A stretch of 64,000 bases of DNA from Halobacillus kuroshimensis DSM 18393 (lineage in GTDB: Bacteria; Bacillota; Bacilli; Bacillales; Halobacillaceae), in assembly GCF_000425705.1 (NCBI RefSeq), contig NZ_AUDY01000008.1, forward strand, positions 744,001 to 808,000, given 5' to 3'. The notes under the pieces are model-generated. The model was given only the letters and a program-made list of their open reading frames with translations, had not been told where the DNA came from and searched no databases. The position numbers and the translations under genes are program-made. Position 1 is the first letter of the stretch, and every line of letters begins with the position of its first letter. Shown here in pieces: positions 39,431-48,458 of the stretch.

Positions 39431-39790
39431 TCAGGAGATGTTTTTCTGCTGGAGCAGAAAACGAAAGTAATTATCGATCTGCTTGATATCTTCCGGCTGT
39501 ATTCCGAACCAGGCTTTTTTATCAAAAAACACAGGTTTTGAATATCCCTTCGTTTCCAGAAGGTGCCTGATTTCCCTCATTTCATCTTCCAATTCGTCGC
39601 TCAATCCAAGGAGATAATCCGCAGTGGTATGAAGAGCATGAGCAATCTTCGACAAGTCTTCTAGATCAGGGGATGTATAGCTGCGCTCCCAGTTGGATAC
39701 CACTTGGGGAGAAACACCGACTTTTTCAGCCAGCATAGCCTGAGTCAAACGTCTTTCTTTGCGAAGTGTGCGAATCCTTTCATGAACCAC
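39431..39790 (-). CDS. XRE-family transcriptional repressor
   Basis: 119-residue phage-repressor-type regulator. HTH_3 domain at residues ~5-60 (LAEKVGVSPQVVSNWER as the recognition region); the C-terminal ~55 residues form a short helical tail with no known sensor motif. Start GTG at 39790-39788 with AGGAGG upstream. It is divergent from miaA and convergent with mutL. Four 22-bp-spaced ACTAACG repeats directly upstream suggest autoregulation. I do not recognise a B. subtilis counterpart at this locus, so it may be an accessory insertion between mutL and miaA. Confidence 0.85.
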   Translation of the reverse strand: MVHERIRTLRKERRLTQAMLAEKVGVSPQVVSNWERSYTSPDLEDLSKIAHALHTTADYLLGLSDELEDEMREIRHLLETKGYSKPVFFDKKAWFGIQPEDIKQIDNYFRFLLQQKNIS

Positions 39791-39812
39791 GGTAGACGCC
39801 TCCTTTTTCTAT

Positions 39813-39818
39813 ACTATA
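39813..39818 (-). promoter_or_regulatory. Putative -10 box of the XRE gene
   Basis: TATAGT on the minus strand, 23 bases before the GTG. The nearest operator repeat starts 7 bases upstream of it, so a bound repressor would cover the -35 region. Confidence 0.35.
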
Positions 39819-39824
39819 ACACAA

Positions 39825-39906
39825 ACTAACGATATGCGATAGTGAGACTAACGAATATTTTGAATTTAACTAACGGATTTCGTTACTATAACTAACGGAT
39901 TCCGTT
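39825..39906. promoter_or_regulatory. Four-site operator array with 22-bp period
   Basis: ACTAACG occurs at 39825, 39847, 39869 and 39891, exactly 22 bases apart. Sites 3 and 4 complete AACG-N5-CGTT dyads (AACGGATTTCGTT, AACGGATTCCGTT, the latter a perfect palindrome); site 1 is AACG-N5-CGAT; site 2 lacks a right half. Two helical turns per site would place bound dimers on one face of the helix. Confidence 0.7.
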
Positions 39907-39976
39907 GATTAAGACGTTGAGGTATGATTGTAGAGCCATTCATGTATAATAGAGATGGAATAAAGGAGGTGGAAGT

Positions 39977-40921
39977 TTGAAACCAATGGTAGCTGCTGTT
40001 GTGGGACCGACCGCGGTCGGTAAAACAAAGCTGGGTGTCCAGATTGCCCGAAAGTTTAATGGAGAAGTCATCAGTGGCGATTCCATGCAGATCTACAGGA
40101 CTATGGATATTGGAACAGCCAAAGTGACCCGGGAGGAAATGCAGGGGATCCCTCATCATATGATTGATATCAAGGATCCTGACGAGTCATTTTCTGCAGC
40201 TGAGTTCCAAAGGAAGGTCCAGTCATTAATTCATGAGATTCAAAAGCGGGGGAAGCTCCCTGTTTTAGTAGGGGGAACCGGCCTTTACATACAAGCAACC
40301 TTGTTTGATTTTGAGTTTACAGAGGAAAAGAAGGACGAAACAGTAATGAAACGGCTTGAAGAAGAGGCAGCCGTTCAAGGTCCCGTGCATATGTACGAAA
40401 AGCTTCAAAGCCTGGATCCTGACCAGGCAGCCAAAATACATCCGAATAACAGCCGCCGGGTGCTGCGTGCTCTCGAAATTTATGAAACGACTGGGAAAAA
40501 GATGAGTGAGCAGGAGGCAGCGAAAGTCTGGGACTCTCCATTCACCCCTCTTTTGATCGGGCTCGAGATGGATCGGGAGCGCCTCTATGAGCGTATTAAC
40601 AACCGGGTGGATCAAATGGTGGAGGAAGGTCTTGTGGAGGAAGTCCGCCGTTTATATCAGGCGGGACTTAAAGATGCCCAGTCCATGAAGGCCATCGGCT
40701 ATAAGGAATTGATTCCATTCCTGGAAGGAAAGATGGATCTTCAGGAAGCGGTTGACCTTCTTAAACGGAACTCCAGGCGCTATGCCAAGCGGCAGTACAC
40801 GTACTTCAAAAATAAACTGGATGTCCACTGGTATGAGGTAACGCCTGAGAAATATGAGGATAAATTTCAAACGATTTTCGCAGATTTAGCAGGAATGATC
40901 GACAAAAGCGGCGAATCGTAA
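39977..40921 (+). CDS. miaA: tRNA dimethylallyltransferase
   Basis: 314-residue enzyme that adds a dimethylallyl group to A37 of UNN-reading tRNAs, substrate for MiaB. P-loop GPTAVGKT at residue ~10, SGDSMQIYRTMDIGTAK, and the C-terminal RRYAKRQYTYFKN motif. The start codon is TTG (39977) 8 bases after AAGGAGG; next in-frame ATG is 39986. A TATAAT at 39945 is the likely -10. hfq follows after 30 bases. Confidence 0.95.
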   Translation: MKPMVAAVVGPTAVGKTKLGVQIARKFNGEVISGDSMQIYRTMDIGTAKVTREEMQGIPHHMIDIKDPDESFSAAEFQRKVQSLIHEIQKRGKLPVLVGGTGLYIQATLFDFEFTEEKKDETVMKRLEEEAAVQGPVHMYEKLQSLDPDQAAKIHPNNSRRVLRALEIYETTGKKMSEQEAAKVWDSPFTPLLIGLEMDRERLYERINNRVDQMVEEGLVEEVRRLYQAGLKDAQSMKAIGYKELIPFLEGKMDLQEAVDLLKRNSRRYAKRQYTYFKNKLDVHWYEVTPEKYEDKFQTIFADLAGMIDKSGES

Positions 40922-40951
40922 TATTACAGATAGAAAAGAGGAGGAAGATCC

Positions 40952-41176
40952 ATGGCTCAATCCGTAAACATTCAAGATAACTATTTAAATCAACTACGCA
41001 AGGAACGTATGCAGGTGACTGTCTTTCTGACCAACGGCTTCCAACTGCGTGGAGTAGTGAAGGCTTTTGACAATTTCACTATTTTATTGGAAACCGAAGG
41101 GAAACAGCAGTTGATATTCAAGCATGCCATCTCTACATTCGCACCAATCAAAAATGTATCGCTGGATAAGGAATAA
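40952..41176 (+). CDS. hfq: RNA chaperone Hfq
   Basis: 74-residue Sm-like protein. Sm1 ([26 protein letters not shown]) and Sm2 (IFKHAISTF) are intact; no long C-terminal tail, as in Gram-positives. GAGGAGG precedes ATG 40952. Downstream of miaA as in most bacteria. Confidence 0.97.
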   Translation: MAQSVNIQDNYLNQLRKERMQVTVFLTNGFQLRGVVKAFDNFTILLETEGKQQLIFKHAISTFAPIKNVSLDKE

Positions 41177-41203
41177 GGCTTACATAAGTCTTGAGTGAAT
41201 GGG

Positions 41204-41236
41204 AAAAGCGGGTGCTCTTGAAGCATCCGCTTTTTT
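41204..41236 (+). terminator. Terminator of miaA-hfq
   Basis: AAAGCGGGTGCT-CTTGA-AGCATCCGCTTT (one G-U), then TTT. Confidence 0.85.
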
Positions 41237-41325
41237 GTGTTTCTATCGGGCTGTTTTCGCTGTGGGCGTTTGTCACAGGTTCTTTCCCTGATGCGTATGA
41301 TGAAGCAGAATAAGGAGGGATCCAC

Positions 41326-42267
41326 GTGTATCCGCAAGCTAAAACAGCAAGGCCTGGTACGATTAACATTGTGCTTCAAGATGCAAAGGCAGGGCCTGCA
41401 CCAGAAAGCAGGGTCCTCACCAAGGAAATGTCCCCCGCACCCTTCCAGGTGATTGATGATTTCTTTTCTTCCATTGTAGGTCTTGAAGGTTTGAAAAGGC
41501 AGATGAAAGAGATTTATGCGCAGGTGGTCATTGCTGGAAAAAGGGCTGATGCCGGGTTGAAAAAGAACCAGCAGGTGCTTCACATGGTGTTTAAAGGGAA
41601 TCCAGGAACAGGGAAAACGACATTGGCCCGTATGGTCGCCCGCCTCTTTCATGAAGCGGGAGTGCTTGAGAAGGGTCATTTTATTGAGGCGGACAGAAGT
41701 GACCTGGTTGGAGAATACATCGGGCATACCGCTCAAAAAACAAAGGATTTAATCCATAAAGCCCTTGGAGGGGTTCTTTTTATTGATGAGGCGTATTCAC
41801 TGGCGCGTGGAGGTGAAAAGGACTTTGGTAAGGAAGCGATTGATACCATTGTGAAATGCATGGAGGATCACCATGATGAACTCGTCATCATCCTTGCCGG
41901 GTATCCGGAAGAAATGGAAGATTTCCTAACCATTAACCCCGGCCTATCCTCCCGGTTTCCATTAAAGCTTTCCTTCAAGGATTATTCGTGGCGTGAGTTG
42001 TCTTCTATAGCTGGAGGGATGCTTAAAGACAGGGAATACCAGCTGGCCCCTGCAGCTGAGGTAAAACTTCAGGAACACCTGCGTTCCGTCTGCTCCCGTT
42101 CCCGTTTGAATTTTTCCAATGCCAGATATGTGAGGAATATGATCGAGGAAGCAGTCCGGAGGCACGCGTTTCGTATCATGACAGAAGAGTCCCCGGCAAA
42201 ATCGGTATTGATGACGCTTGAGGCTGAAGATTTTTCATTTCCAAAAGACGAAGGGCGTGTCCATTAA
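41326..42267 (+). CDS. spoVK: Stage V sporulation protein K (CbbX-type AAA+ ATPase)
   Basis: 313-residue mother-cell AAA+ protein required for spore maturation. Walker A GNPGTGKT at ~residue 92, Walker B VLFIDEAYSL, arginine finger region GLSSRFPLKL and a C-terminal helical lid. GTG start 41326 has AAGGAGGG 9 bases upstream. The 40-residue N-terminal tail is variable. The 751-residue protein at 59867 carries two copies of this AAA+ type. Locus order spoVK-hflX-ynbB-glnRA is as in B. subtilis. Confidence 0.94.
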   Translation: MYPQAKTARPGTINIVLQDAKAGPAPESRVLTKEMSPAPFQVIDDFFSSIVGLEGLKRQMKEIYAQVVIAGKRADAGLKKNQQVLHMVFKGNPGTGKTTLARMVARLFHEAGVLEKGHFIEADRSDLVGEYIGHTAQKTKDLIHKALGGVLFIDEAYSLARGGEKDFGKEAIDTIVKCMEDHHDELVIILAGYPEEMEDFLTINPGLSSRFPLKLSFKDYSWRELSSIAGGMLKDREYQLAPAAEVKLQEHLRSVCSRSRLNFSNARYVRNMIEEAVRRHAFRIMTEESPAKSVLMTLEAEDFSFPKDEGRVH

Positions 42268-42297
42268 AGGGGATGATACTCATAGATCCCCTTTTTC
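42266..42297 (+). terminator. Terminator of spoVK
   Basis: AAAGGGGAT pairs with ATCCCCTTT, followed by TT and C; begins in the stop codon. Confidence 0.75.
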
Positions 42298-42345
42298 TGT
42301 TATGATGAAGGTGGATGATACAGGTGTAGAAAAGAAGGTGTTTAG

Positions 42346-43581
42346 ATGAGCGCAAATGAACGCGTCATTTTAGTAGCAAGAAAAGATCCGGCGGAGCTGG
42401 AAGAGCGCTTCCAATCTTCGTTGGAAGAACTGCAATCCCTGACAGAAACTGCTGAGGGAGAAGTATGCAGAATCATTACGCAGAAGCGTGACCGAGTTCA
42501 TCCGGCCACGTATCTTGGTGAAGGCAAGCTGCAGGAAATTAAGGAAGCAGCTGAAGAGAATGAAGCGGAACTGATTATATTCAATGATGAGCTTTCTCCA
42601 GGACAGCTTCGTAATATTCAGGATATCACTGAGGTCAGGGTCATTGACCGCAGCCAATTGATTCTGGATATTTTTGCTGGCCGGGCACGGACGAAAGAAG
42701 GGAAGCTTCAGGTAGAGCTCGCACAGCTGCAGTACCTCCTTCCGCGTCTTTCCGGGCAGGGGACGTCACTGTCCCGACTTGGCGGTGGAATTGGAACCCG
42801 AGGTCCTGGTGAAACAAAACTCGAGACAGACAGAAGGCACATCCAACGCCGGATTGATGATATCAAACGACGGCTGGATGCTGTTGTGAAGCAGAGGGAG
42901 CAGTATAGAAAGAGGAGAAAAGAAAACCGGGCGTTTCAGGTGGCTATTGTAGGATACACCAACGCTGGAAAATCGACCTTCTTTAATAGAGTCACAGACA
43001 GCCGGTCGTTCGAGGAGGACCTTTTGTTTGCGACGCTGGATCCTTTGACACGACAGATGAGCCTGCCTTCGGGTTTCCAGGCGCTCGTATCGGATACGGT
43101 CGGTTTCATTCAGGATCTTCCAACAACGCTGATTGCCGCCTTCCGTTCCACGTTGGAAGAAGTAACGGAAGCGGATTTCATCATTCACATGGTGGATGCG
43201 TCCCATCCGGATCACATCCAACAGGAGAAAATCGTGCTGCAGCTGCTCGGGGACCTGGGTGCCTCGCAGCTTCCCATGCTTACGGTCTATAATAAGATGG
43301 ACCTTCTGAACGAAGATTTCATTCCGGATTCTTTTCCTTCCATAACTGTGAGTGTCCATGATTCCATCGATTTGAAGCGGATCCTTCATAAACTCGAGGA
43401 GGTTCTTAAAGAAGAATGGGACGAGTATGACGTCTTCATCCCTGCTTCTCAAGGAAAACGTCTGCAGCAGTTCAAAACATACAGTATGATAACGTCGCTT
43501 ACGTTCCATGAGGATGAGGAAGGGTATGCCCTTCACGGATATATCCATCCCGACCATCCATTGAAACATCAGATTTATTAA
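42346..43581 (+). CDS. hflX: GTPase HflX
   Basis: 411-residue ribosome-associated GTPase (B. subtilis YnbA) that splits stalled 70S or 100S particles. N-terminal HflX domain with the Gly-rich SRLGGGIGTRGPGE linker; G1 GYTNAGKST (~residue 204), G3 DTVGF and G4 YNKMD. GAAGGTG precedes ATG 42346; ynbB follows after 17 bases. Confidence 0.95.
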   Translation: MSANERVILVARKDPAELEERFQSSLEELQSLTETAEGEVCRIITQKRDRVHPATYLGEGKLQEIKEAAEENEAELIIFNDELSPGQLRNIQDITEVRVIDRSQLILDIFAGRARTKEGKLQVELAQLQYLLPRLSGQGTSLSRLGGGIGTRGPGETKLETDRRHIQRRIDDIKRRLDAVVKQREQYRKRRKENRAFQVAIVGYTNAGKSTFFNRVTDSRSFEEDLLFATLDPLTRQMSLPSGFQALVSDTVGFIQDLPTTLIAAFRSTLEEVTEADFIIHMVDASHPDHIQQEKIVLQLLGDLGASQLPMLTVYNKMDLLNEDFIPDSFPSITVSVHDSIDLKRILHKLEEVLKEEWDEYDVFIPASQGKRLQQFKTYSMITSLTFHEDEEGYALHGYIHPDHPLKHQIY

Positions 43582-43598
43582 TAGAAAGAGAGTGCAGC

Positions 43599-44861
43599 AT
43601 GAATATTCAAGCTTTGAAAGAACAAGTAGAAACACAAATTACAGATCAACACAGACACATTGCCCGGATCGTTGAGGAAAATCAATCCAAGGTTCTTGAT
43701 GCCTTTCAAAAACTACGGGTCAGTGATTCCCATTTCAATCCAACAACAGGATATGGGTACGATGATTTCGGCAGAGATACCCTGGAAGCCTTGTATGCCG
43801 AGATTTTCCAGGCGGAGGATGCCCTTGTCCGTCCTCAGCTTATTTCAGGCACCCACGCGATTACGACTGCACTGTTCGGCGTGCTGCGCCCGGGAGATGA
43901 GCTTCTCTACATATCCGGGCATCCTTATGACACCCTGACAGAAGTGATCGGTGCAGAGGATGGAGAGGATAAAGGCTCCCTTAAAGATTTTGGTGTAACG
44001 TATCGGTCCATTCCTCTGGATGATGCGGGTGGTTTTTCCAAAGTGGAAATTAAGGAAGCTGTATCGGAGAAGACAAAGGTTGTCGCAATTCAGCGCTCTA
44101 AAGGCTATGACAACAGACCTTCCTTCCCCATTAAGAAGATAGAGGAAATCATTTCGTTTGTTCGCAGCTTGAAAGAGGATGTCATCATTTTTGTGGATAA
44201 CTGTTATGGCGAATTTGTGGAAACAAAAGAACCGCTCGAGGCAGGAGCGGACCTTATCGCGGGATCGCTGATTAAAAATCCCGGAGGAGGGATCGCCCGC
44301 ATCGGCGGATATATAGCCGGGAAGAAAGATCTCATTGAATTGTGCAGCTACAGGCTGACAGCTCCGGGGCTCGGTAAGGAAACCGGGGCCAGTTTGAACA
44401 GCCTGCAGGAAATGTACCAGGGGATTTTCCTCGCTCCTCACGTCGTAGGAGAAGCACTGAAAGGAGCCGTCTTCACATCCAGATTTTTAAGTGAATTAGG
44501 CTTTGATACGAATCCGTCCTTCGATGCTCCGAGAACGGACTTGATCCAATCGGTCAATTTTGAAAATGCAGATCAGATGATCCGCTTCTGCCAGGCCATT
44601 CAGCAGGCATCGCCGGTGAACTCCCATGTAACACCACAGCCGAGTGCCATGCCTGGTTACGAGGATGAGGTCATCATGGCTGCGGGGACCTTTATACAGG
44701 GCGCGAGCCTGGAGCTCACGGCCGATGGTCCTGTACGCCCTCCGTACACCGCCTATGTACAGGGGGGACTTACGTATGCTCATGTGAAAACAGCTGTGAT
44801 GAAAGCGGTGCAGGGTCTTGCCGATGAAGGAATGGTAAAGGTGGATTCCAGAGCCTACTAA
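43599..44861 (+). CDS. ynbB: PLP-dependent methionine gamma-lyase/YnbB-family protein
   Basis: 420-residue PLP enzyme formerly called aluminium-resistance protein. IISGTHAITTALFG, FVDNCYGEFVE and the PLP lysine in GSLIKNPGGGIA (~residue 226) are present. Physiological substrate not settled; cystathionine/methionine-lyase-type chemistry is inferred from the fold. Cotranscribed with hflX. Confidence 0.92.
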   Translation: MNIQALKEQVETQITDQHRHIARIVEENQSKVLDAFQKLRVSDSHFNPTTGYGYDDFGRDTLEALYAEIFQAEDALVRPQLISGTHAITTALFGVLRPGDELLYISGHPYDTLTEVIGAEDGEDKGSLKDFGVTYRSIPLDDAGGFSKVEIKEAVSEKTKVVAIQRSKGYDNRPSFPIKKIEEIISFVRSLKEDVIIFVDNCYGEFVETKEPLEAGADLIAGSLIKNPGGGIARIGGYIAGKKDLIELCSYRLTAPGLGKETGASLNSLQEMYQGIFLAPHVVGEALKGAVFTSRFLSELGFDTNPSFDAPRTDLIQSVNFENADQMIRFCQAIQQASPVNSHVTPQPSAMPGYEDEVIMAAGTFIQGASLELTADGPVRPPYTAYVQGGLTYAHVKTAVMKAVQGLADEGMVKVDSRAY

Positions 44862-44889
44862 AGCCCTTACAAAAATAGCGCGGATATAG

Positions 44890-44906
44890 TGTGAACATTC
44901 CTCACA
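44890..44906 (+). promoter_or_regulatory. GlnR/TnrA operator
   Basis: TGTGAACATTCCTCACA matches TGTNA-N7-TNACA exactly and lies 5 bases before the -35 box. Confidence 0.8.
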
Positions 44907-44910
44907 TATG

Positions 44911-44938
44911 TTGACATCTTCCCTCTGTCACGTATAAT
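44911..44938 (+). promoter_or_regulatory. glnRA sigma-A promoter
   Basis: TTGACA (44911-44916), 16 bases, TATAAT (44933-44938); both boxes perfect. Confidence 0.85.
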
Positions 44939-44971
44939 AAAAGTATCATCTTTACGGGAGGAGGCACATCG

Positions 44972-45376
44972 ATGAGTGATGAGATTCGTCGTTCTATGCC
45001 GTTGTTCCCGATGGGGATTGTTCAATCGTTAACAGACCTTACAGCCAGGCAGATCCGTTATTATGAACAGCACGAGCTGATTCACCCTGCCAGGTCTGAA
45101 GGGAACCGCCGGATTTTTTCCTTCAATGATGTCGATCGACTGCTTGAAATCAAGGACCTCATTGACCAGGGAGTGAATATGGCGGGAATCAAAAAAGTTC
45201 TTAAGCTTGACGAACAGCAGGAGAACGAGGCATATGATGGAGACCGTGTGAAGGAAGTTCACAATGAATTGACCGATAAACAACTCCGCCGTATGCTGCA
45301 GCAGGAACTATTCACCGCGGGAAGACAAGGAAAACTAGCCATCAGGCAGGGAGAAATGTCAAGATTCTTCCATTAA
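44972..45376 (+). CDS. glnR: Nitrogen repressor GlnR
   Basis: 134-residue MerR-family regulator: HTH at residues ~10-75 ([22 protein letters not shown]) and a C-terminal tail that responds to feedback-inhibited glutamine synthetase. Represses its own operon through the site at 44890. GGAGG precedes ATG 44972; glnA follows after 28 bases. Confidence 0.96.
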   Translation: MSDEIRRSMPLFPMGIVQSLTDLTARQIRYYEQHELIHPARSEGNRRIFSFNDVDRLLEIKDLIDQGVNMAGIKKVLKLDEQQENEAYDGDRVKEVHNELTDKQLRRMLQQELFTAGRQGKLAIRQGEMSRFFH

Positions 45377-45404
45377 TGAATTTTTGTTGGAGAGGGGTAT
45401 TTCT

Positions 45405-46736
45405 ATGGGTTTAACAAGAGAAGAAATATTTAAGAAAATCGATGAGGAAAATGTCAAGTTCATCCGTCTGCAGTTCACGGATATGCTCGGCACGATCAAA
45501 AATGTGGAGATTCCACTAAGCCAGCTCGACAAAGCACTGGACGGAAAAATGATGTTTGACGGATCCTCCATTGAAGGATTCGTTCGTATCGAGGAGTCGG
45601 ATATGTATCTGATACCTGACCTGGATACGTTTGTCGTTTTCCCATGGACATCAGAAAAAGGGAAAGTGGCCCGATTCATCTGTGATATTTACAACCCGGA
45701 CGAAACTCCTTTCGAAGGATGCCCGCGCTACAACTTGAAGCGCAACATTAAGAAAATGGAGAAACTCGGATTCTCTGCCTTTAATATCGGTACAGAACCT
45801 GAATTCTTCTTGTTTAAATTAGATGAAAAAGGCGACCCATCCATGGAGCTGAATGACCGTGGCGGTTATTTTGACCTCGCTCCTACCGATCTTGGGGAAA
45901 ACTGCCGTCGTGATATCGTGCTGGAACTTGAGGAGATGGGCTTTGAAATTGAAGCCTCCCACCACGAAGTTGCCCCGGGGCAGCATGAAATTGACTTTAA
46001 GTATGCAGATGCTGTGAAGCACTGTGATGATATCCAGACGTTCAAGCTTGTTGTCAAAACGATCGCGCGTCAGCACGGTCTGCATGCAACCTTCATGCCG
46101 AAGCCTCTGTTTGGTGTGAACGGATCTGGTATGCATGCCAACATGTCCCTCTTTAAGAATGGGAACAATGCGTTCTTTGACGAAAGTGGAAAGGAACAGC
46201 TTTCCGATGTGGCTTATCAGTTCACCGCCGGTATCATAAAGCACGCAACGAACTTTACAGCGGTTACCAACCCGACTGTAAACTCCTATAAGCGTCTTGT
46301 GCCGGGATATGAAGCGCCATGCTACGTAGCCTGGTCCGGCCAGAACCGCAGTCCGCTTGTTCGTGTACCGACGTCCCGTGGTATCAGTACACGTATTGAA
46401 GTGAGAAGTGTGGATCCGGCTGCCAACCCTTACATGGCAATGGCTGTTCTGCTTGCTGCGGGTCTTGATGGTGTGGAAAATGGGCTTCAGGCTCCAGCAC
46501 CAGTAGACCGCAACATCTACGTTATGGATAAGAAGGAACGTGAGGCTCACGGTGTCAAAGACCTTCCTGCAACATTATATGATGCATTAGAAGAGCTTCA
46601 GGAAGACCCGATCATGGTGGAAGCTCTCGGAGAGCACCTGTTCGAGCATTTCATTGAAGCGAAGGAAATCGAATGGGATATGTTCCGTACCCAGGTTCAC
46701 CCATGGGAGCGCGAGCAATATCTGCAGACCTATTAA
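45405..46736 (+). CDS. glnA: Glutamine synthetase, type I-alpha
   Basis: 443-residue ammonia-assimilating enzyme. [10 protein letters not shown], the catalytic EPEFFLF and [10 protein letters not shown] segments are present; there is no adenylylation insert, as expected for the feedback-inhibited Gram-positive form that controls GlnR/TnrA. ATG 45405 is chosen for GGAGAGGGG 8 bases upstream. Confidence 0.98.
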   Translation: MGLTREEIFKKIDEENVKFIRLQFTDMLGTIKNVEIPLSQLDKALDGKMMFDGSSIEGFVRIEESDMYLIPDLDTFVVFPWTSEKGKVARFICDIYNPDETPFEGCPRYNLKRNIKKMEKLGFSAFNIGTEPEFFLFKLDEKGDPSMELNDRGGYFDLAPTDLGENCRRDIVLELEEMGFEIEASHHEVAPGQHEIDFKYADAVKHCDDIQTFKLVVKTIARQHGLHATFMPKPLFGVNGSGMHANMSLFKNGNNAFFDESGKEQLSDVAYQFTAGIIKHATNFTAVTNPTVNSYKRLVPGYEAPCYVAWSGQNRSPLVRVPTSRGISTRIEVRSVDPAANPYMAMAVLLAAGLDGVENGLQAPAPVDRNIYVMDKKEREAHGVKDLPATLYDALEELQEDPIMVEALGEHLFEHFIEAKEIEWDMFRTQVHPWEREQYLQTY

Positions 46737-46748
46737 ATAAAAAAGATG

Positions 46749-46782
46749 GAAGGCCCTGACTTACCTAAGTCGGGGCTTTTTA
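46749..46782 (+). terminator. Terminator of glnRA
   Basis: AGGCCCTGACTT-ACCT-AAGTCGGGGCTT followed by TTT. Confidence 0.85.
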
Positions 46783-46868
46783 TGTTTTCCTCAGTATCTG
46801 CCATTGGAATTACCACGAAGCCCGGGAGAAAATCTAACATGATTCATCATTTTATAGGAAAGGCCGGC

Positions 46869-46895
46869 ACCAACGTTCTTATCCAAGCATACATT
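46869..46895 (+). promoter_or_regulatory. Candidate mother-cell (sigma-E/K) promoter for the amidase
   Basis: AC (46869-46870), 17 bases, CATACATT (46888-46895). CATACATT fits the sigma-E -10 fully and sigma-K partly. Confidence 0.35.
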
Positions 46896-46967
46896 TGGAA
46901 TAGGATGATAGAAGAATGTCCTAGTAAACCCCTTTTCCGGGAAGGAAGAGTGGAGAGAGGGATGTAT

Positions 46968-48068
46968 ATGGCAAGATTAATCAATCCACCAGGAAAATGG
47001 AATGGACGTACAGTAGCTTTGGATGATGGACATGGAATGGAAACTCCGGGAAAAAGAACGCCATACATTCAGGAAATAGGCAGACAAATTAAGGAGAACG
47101 AATTCAATCGTAAAGTTGTGCAGTATTTATCGAACATTCTTCTGGATCATGGATTCCGCGTGCTTCTCGTAGCACCTACAGATGAAGACACACCATTATC
47201 CTACAGGACGAGAGCTGCCAATCAGAACAATGCGGATATTTATGTATCCGTCCACTACAATGCTTTTGATGGGTCCTTTGGAGGGGCAGATCCAAATGGA
47301 ATCGAACTTTACGTCTACCCCGGATATTTGAACCGGCCCGCCGGACGACTTGCCTCATCACTTGCGAAATACTTACGCCAGGGCACCGATCAAAACTTCA
47401 GAGGGATTAAAGAAGCAAACTTCCACGTTTTACGTGAAACGGATATGCCGGCGGTATTAACAGAGAATGGCTATATGGATAACAAGCGGGAAGCTTTATT
47501 GATGATTGACGAACGCTTTCAAAAAGAAGTCGCAGAGGAGCACGCCCGGGGCATCTTAGAATACTTTGGAGTTCCGTTTAAGGGCGGAATCGATTATCTT
47601 TCTCTTGGAGATACCGGCGCAGAAGTGAAGGAGATGCAGGAGAACTTATTGAAGCTTGGTTATACGATGAATGGTTACGGAGCCGACGGCAGTTTCGGAC
47701 CTGCCACAGAAGCTGCTGTTAAAGCCTTTCAAAAAGATAATAATTTGGAAGTGGACGGTTTTTATGGGCCGAAAACGAAAGCGGCAGTGCAGATAGCTTT
47801 AGATAACCTGAACAAAGGAGAAGAGGAAATGGAGAAATTGGCAGTTGTTATAAACTCTTTTGCAGACTTCCCGGCCGTTGAGGCACTGGTCATCCGGAAA
47901 AATGCTTTAATCGCGCTCAGAGCTGTGGCGGAAAAACGTCAGGTAGCAGAACAGATCATTGTAGCTGGCGGTGGCACAGACGGGCTCAAAGGGAGTAACT
48001 TTATTGATTTGACAGGAAAAACACGTTATGAGACTTCCCAAAACATTAAAAATTATTTAGCTAAGTAA
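46968..48068 (+). CDS. N-acetylmuramoyl-L-alanine amidase, CwlC-like
   Basis: 366 residues, no signal peptide. Amidase_3 zinc domain (~12-200): zinc ligands in DDGHG, ENEFN and VSVHYNA, catalytic glutamate in TENGYMDN. Then a PG_binding_1 repeat (~215-280; LSLGDTGAEVKEMQENLLKLGY) and a C-terminal segment resembling part of a cell-wall-binding repeat 2 (DLTGKTRYETS). ATG 46968 has GAGAGAGG 7 bases upstream. B. subtilis cwlC, a leaderless mother-cell-lysis amidase, lies beside spoVK in the same neighbourhood, so this is probably its functional counterpart; a prophage-type lysin is the alternative, but no phage genes are nearby. Confidence 0.85.
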   Translation: MARLINPPGKWNGRTVALDDGHGMETPGKRTPYIQEIGRQIKENEFNRKVVQYLSNILLDHGFRVLLVAPTDEDTPLSYRTRAANQNNADIYVSVHYNAFDGSFGGADPNGIELYVYPGYLNRPAGRLASSLAKYLRQGTDQNFRGIKEANFHVLRETDMPAVLTENGYMDNKREALLMIDERFQKEVAEEHARGILEYFGVPFKGGIDYLSLGDTGAEVKEMQENLLKLGYTMNGYGADGSFGPATEAAVKAFQKDNNLEVDGFYGPKTKAAVQIALDNLNKGEEEMEKLAVVINSFADFPAVEALVIRKNALIALRAVAEKRQVAEQIIVAGGGTDGLKGSNFIDLTGKTRYETSQNIKNYLAK

Positions 48069-48157
48069 AGCGACTGTAAAACATTCCAGTGTACTTTCCA
48101 TCCATTCCTGCTTATAATAAAGGAAATAGAACAAATGTTCGCAGGAGGGATTACCCA

Positions 48158-48388
48158 TTGGAAACGGTTTTTAAGCAGTCCGTTAAAAACAAGCAGGTCA
48201 TTGATATCATCTATTTGTCCGAAGGCAGGCATTGGTCGCAGCGTTCTGTTAGAGTGATTCAAAATCAACCTGATGCCATCCTTGCGTACTGCCTGCAAAA
48301 GAGGGATGTCCGCACGTTTTTGAAGAAAAATATTTATTCAGCTGATTTTCAACGGCGGGGTAATGGAGAACGTGCGGGAGCTTCATAA
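48158..48388 (+). CDS. Mini WYL-domain-like protein
   Basis: 76 residues from TTG 48158, which follows AGGAGGG by 8 bases. The sequence IDIIYLSEGRHWSQRSVRV...AYCLQKRDVRTFLKKNI resembles the core of WYL ligand-sensing domains, but there is no HTH or other domain. Single gene between the amidase and convergent lexA. Function unknown; the WYL resemblance is by eye. Confidence 0.7.
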   Translation: METVFKQSVKNKQVIDIIYLSEGRHWSQRSVRVIQNQPDAILAYCLQKRDVRTFLKKNIYSADFQRRGNGERAGAS

Positions 48389-48410
48389 TTATAAGATAAT
48401 TATTTTCAAC

Positions 48411-48458
48411 ACACGTAAAAACCGGCGGGGACCCTCCCGCCGGTTTTTACGTGTGTTT
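48411..48458. terminator. Bidirectional terminator between the WYL gene and lexA
   Basis: CACACGTAAAAACCGGCGGG pairs with CTCCCGCCGGTTTTTACG and following TGTG; serves the two convergent genes. Confidence 0.9.

Noticed and set aside
46746-46967. Upstream extension of the amidase reading frame by 74 codons
   Set aside because: It would start inside the glnA terminator stem, has no ribosome site, and crosses the likely promoter; ATG 46968 has a good one.
46968-48068. Prophage remnant around the amidase
   Set aside because: No holin, integrase, structural or att-like sequences nearby; the neighbours are conserved core genes.
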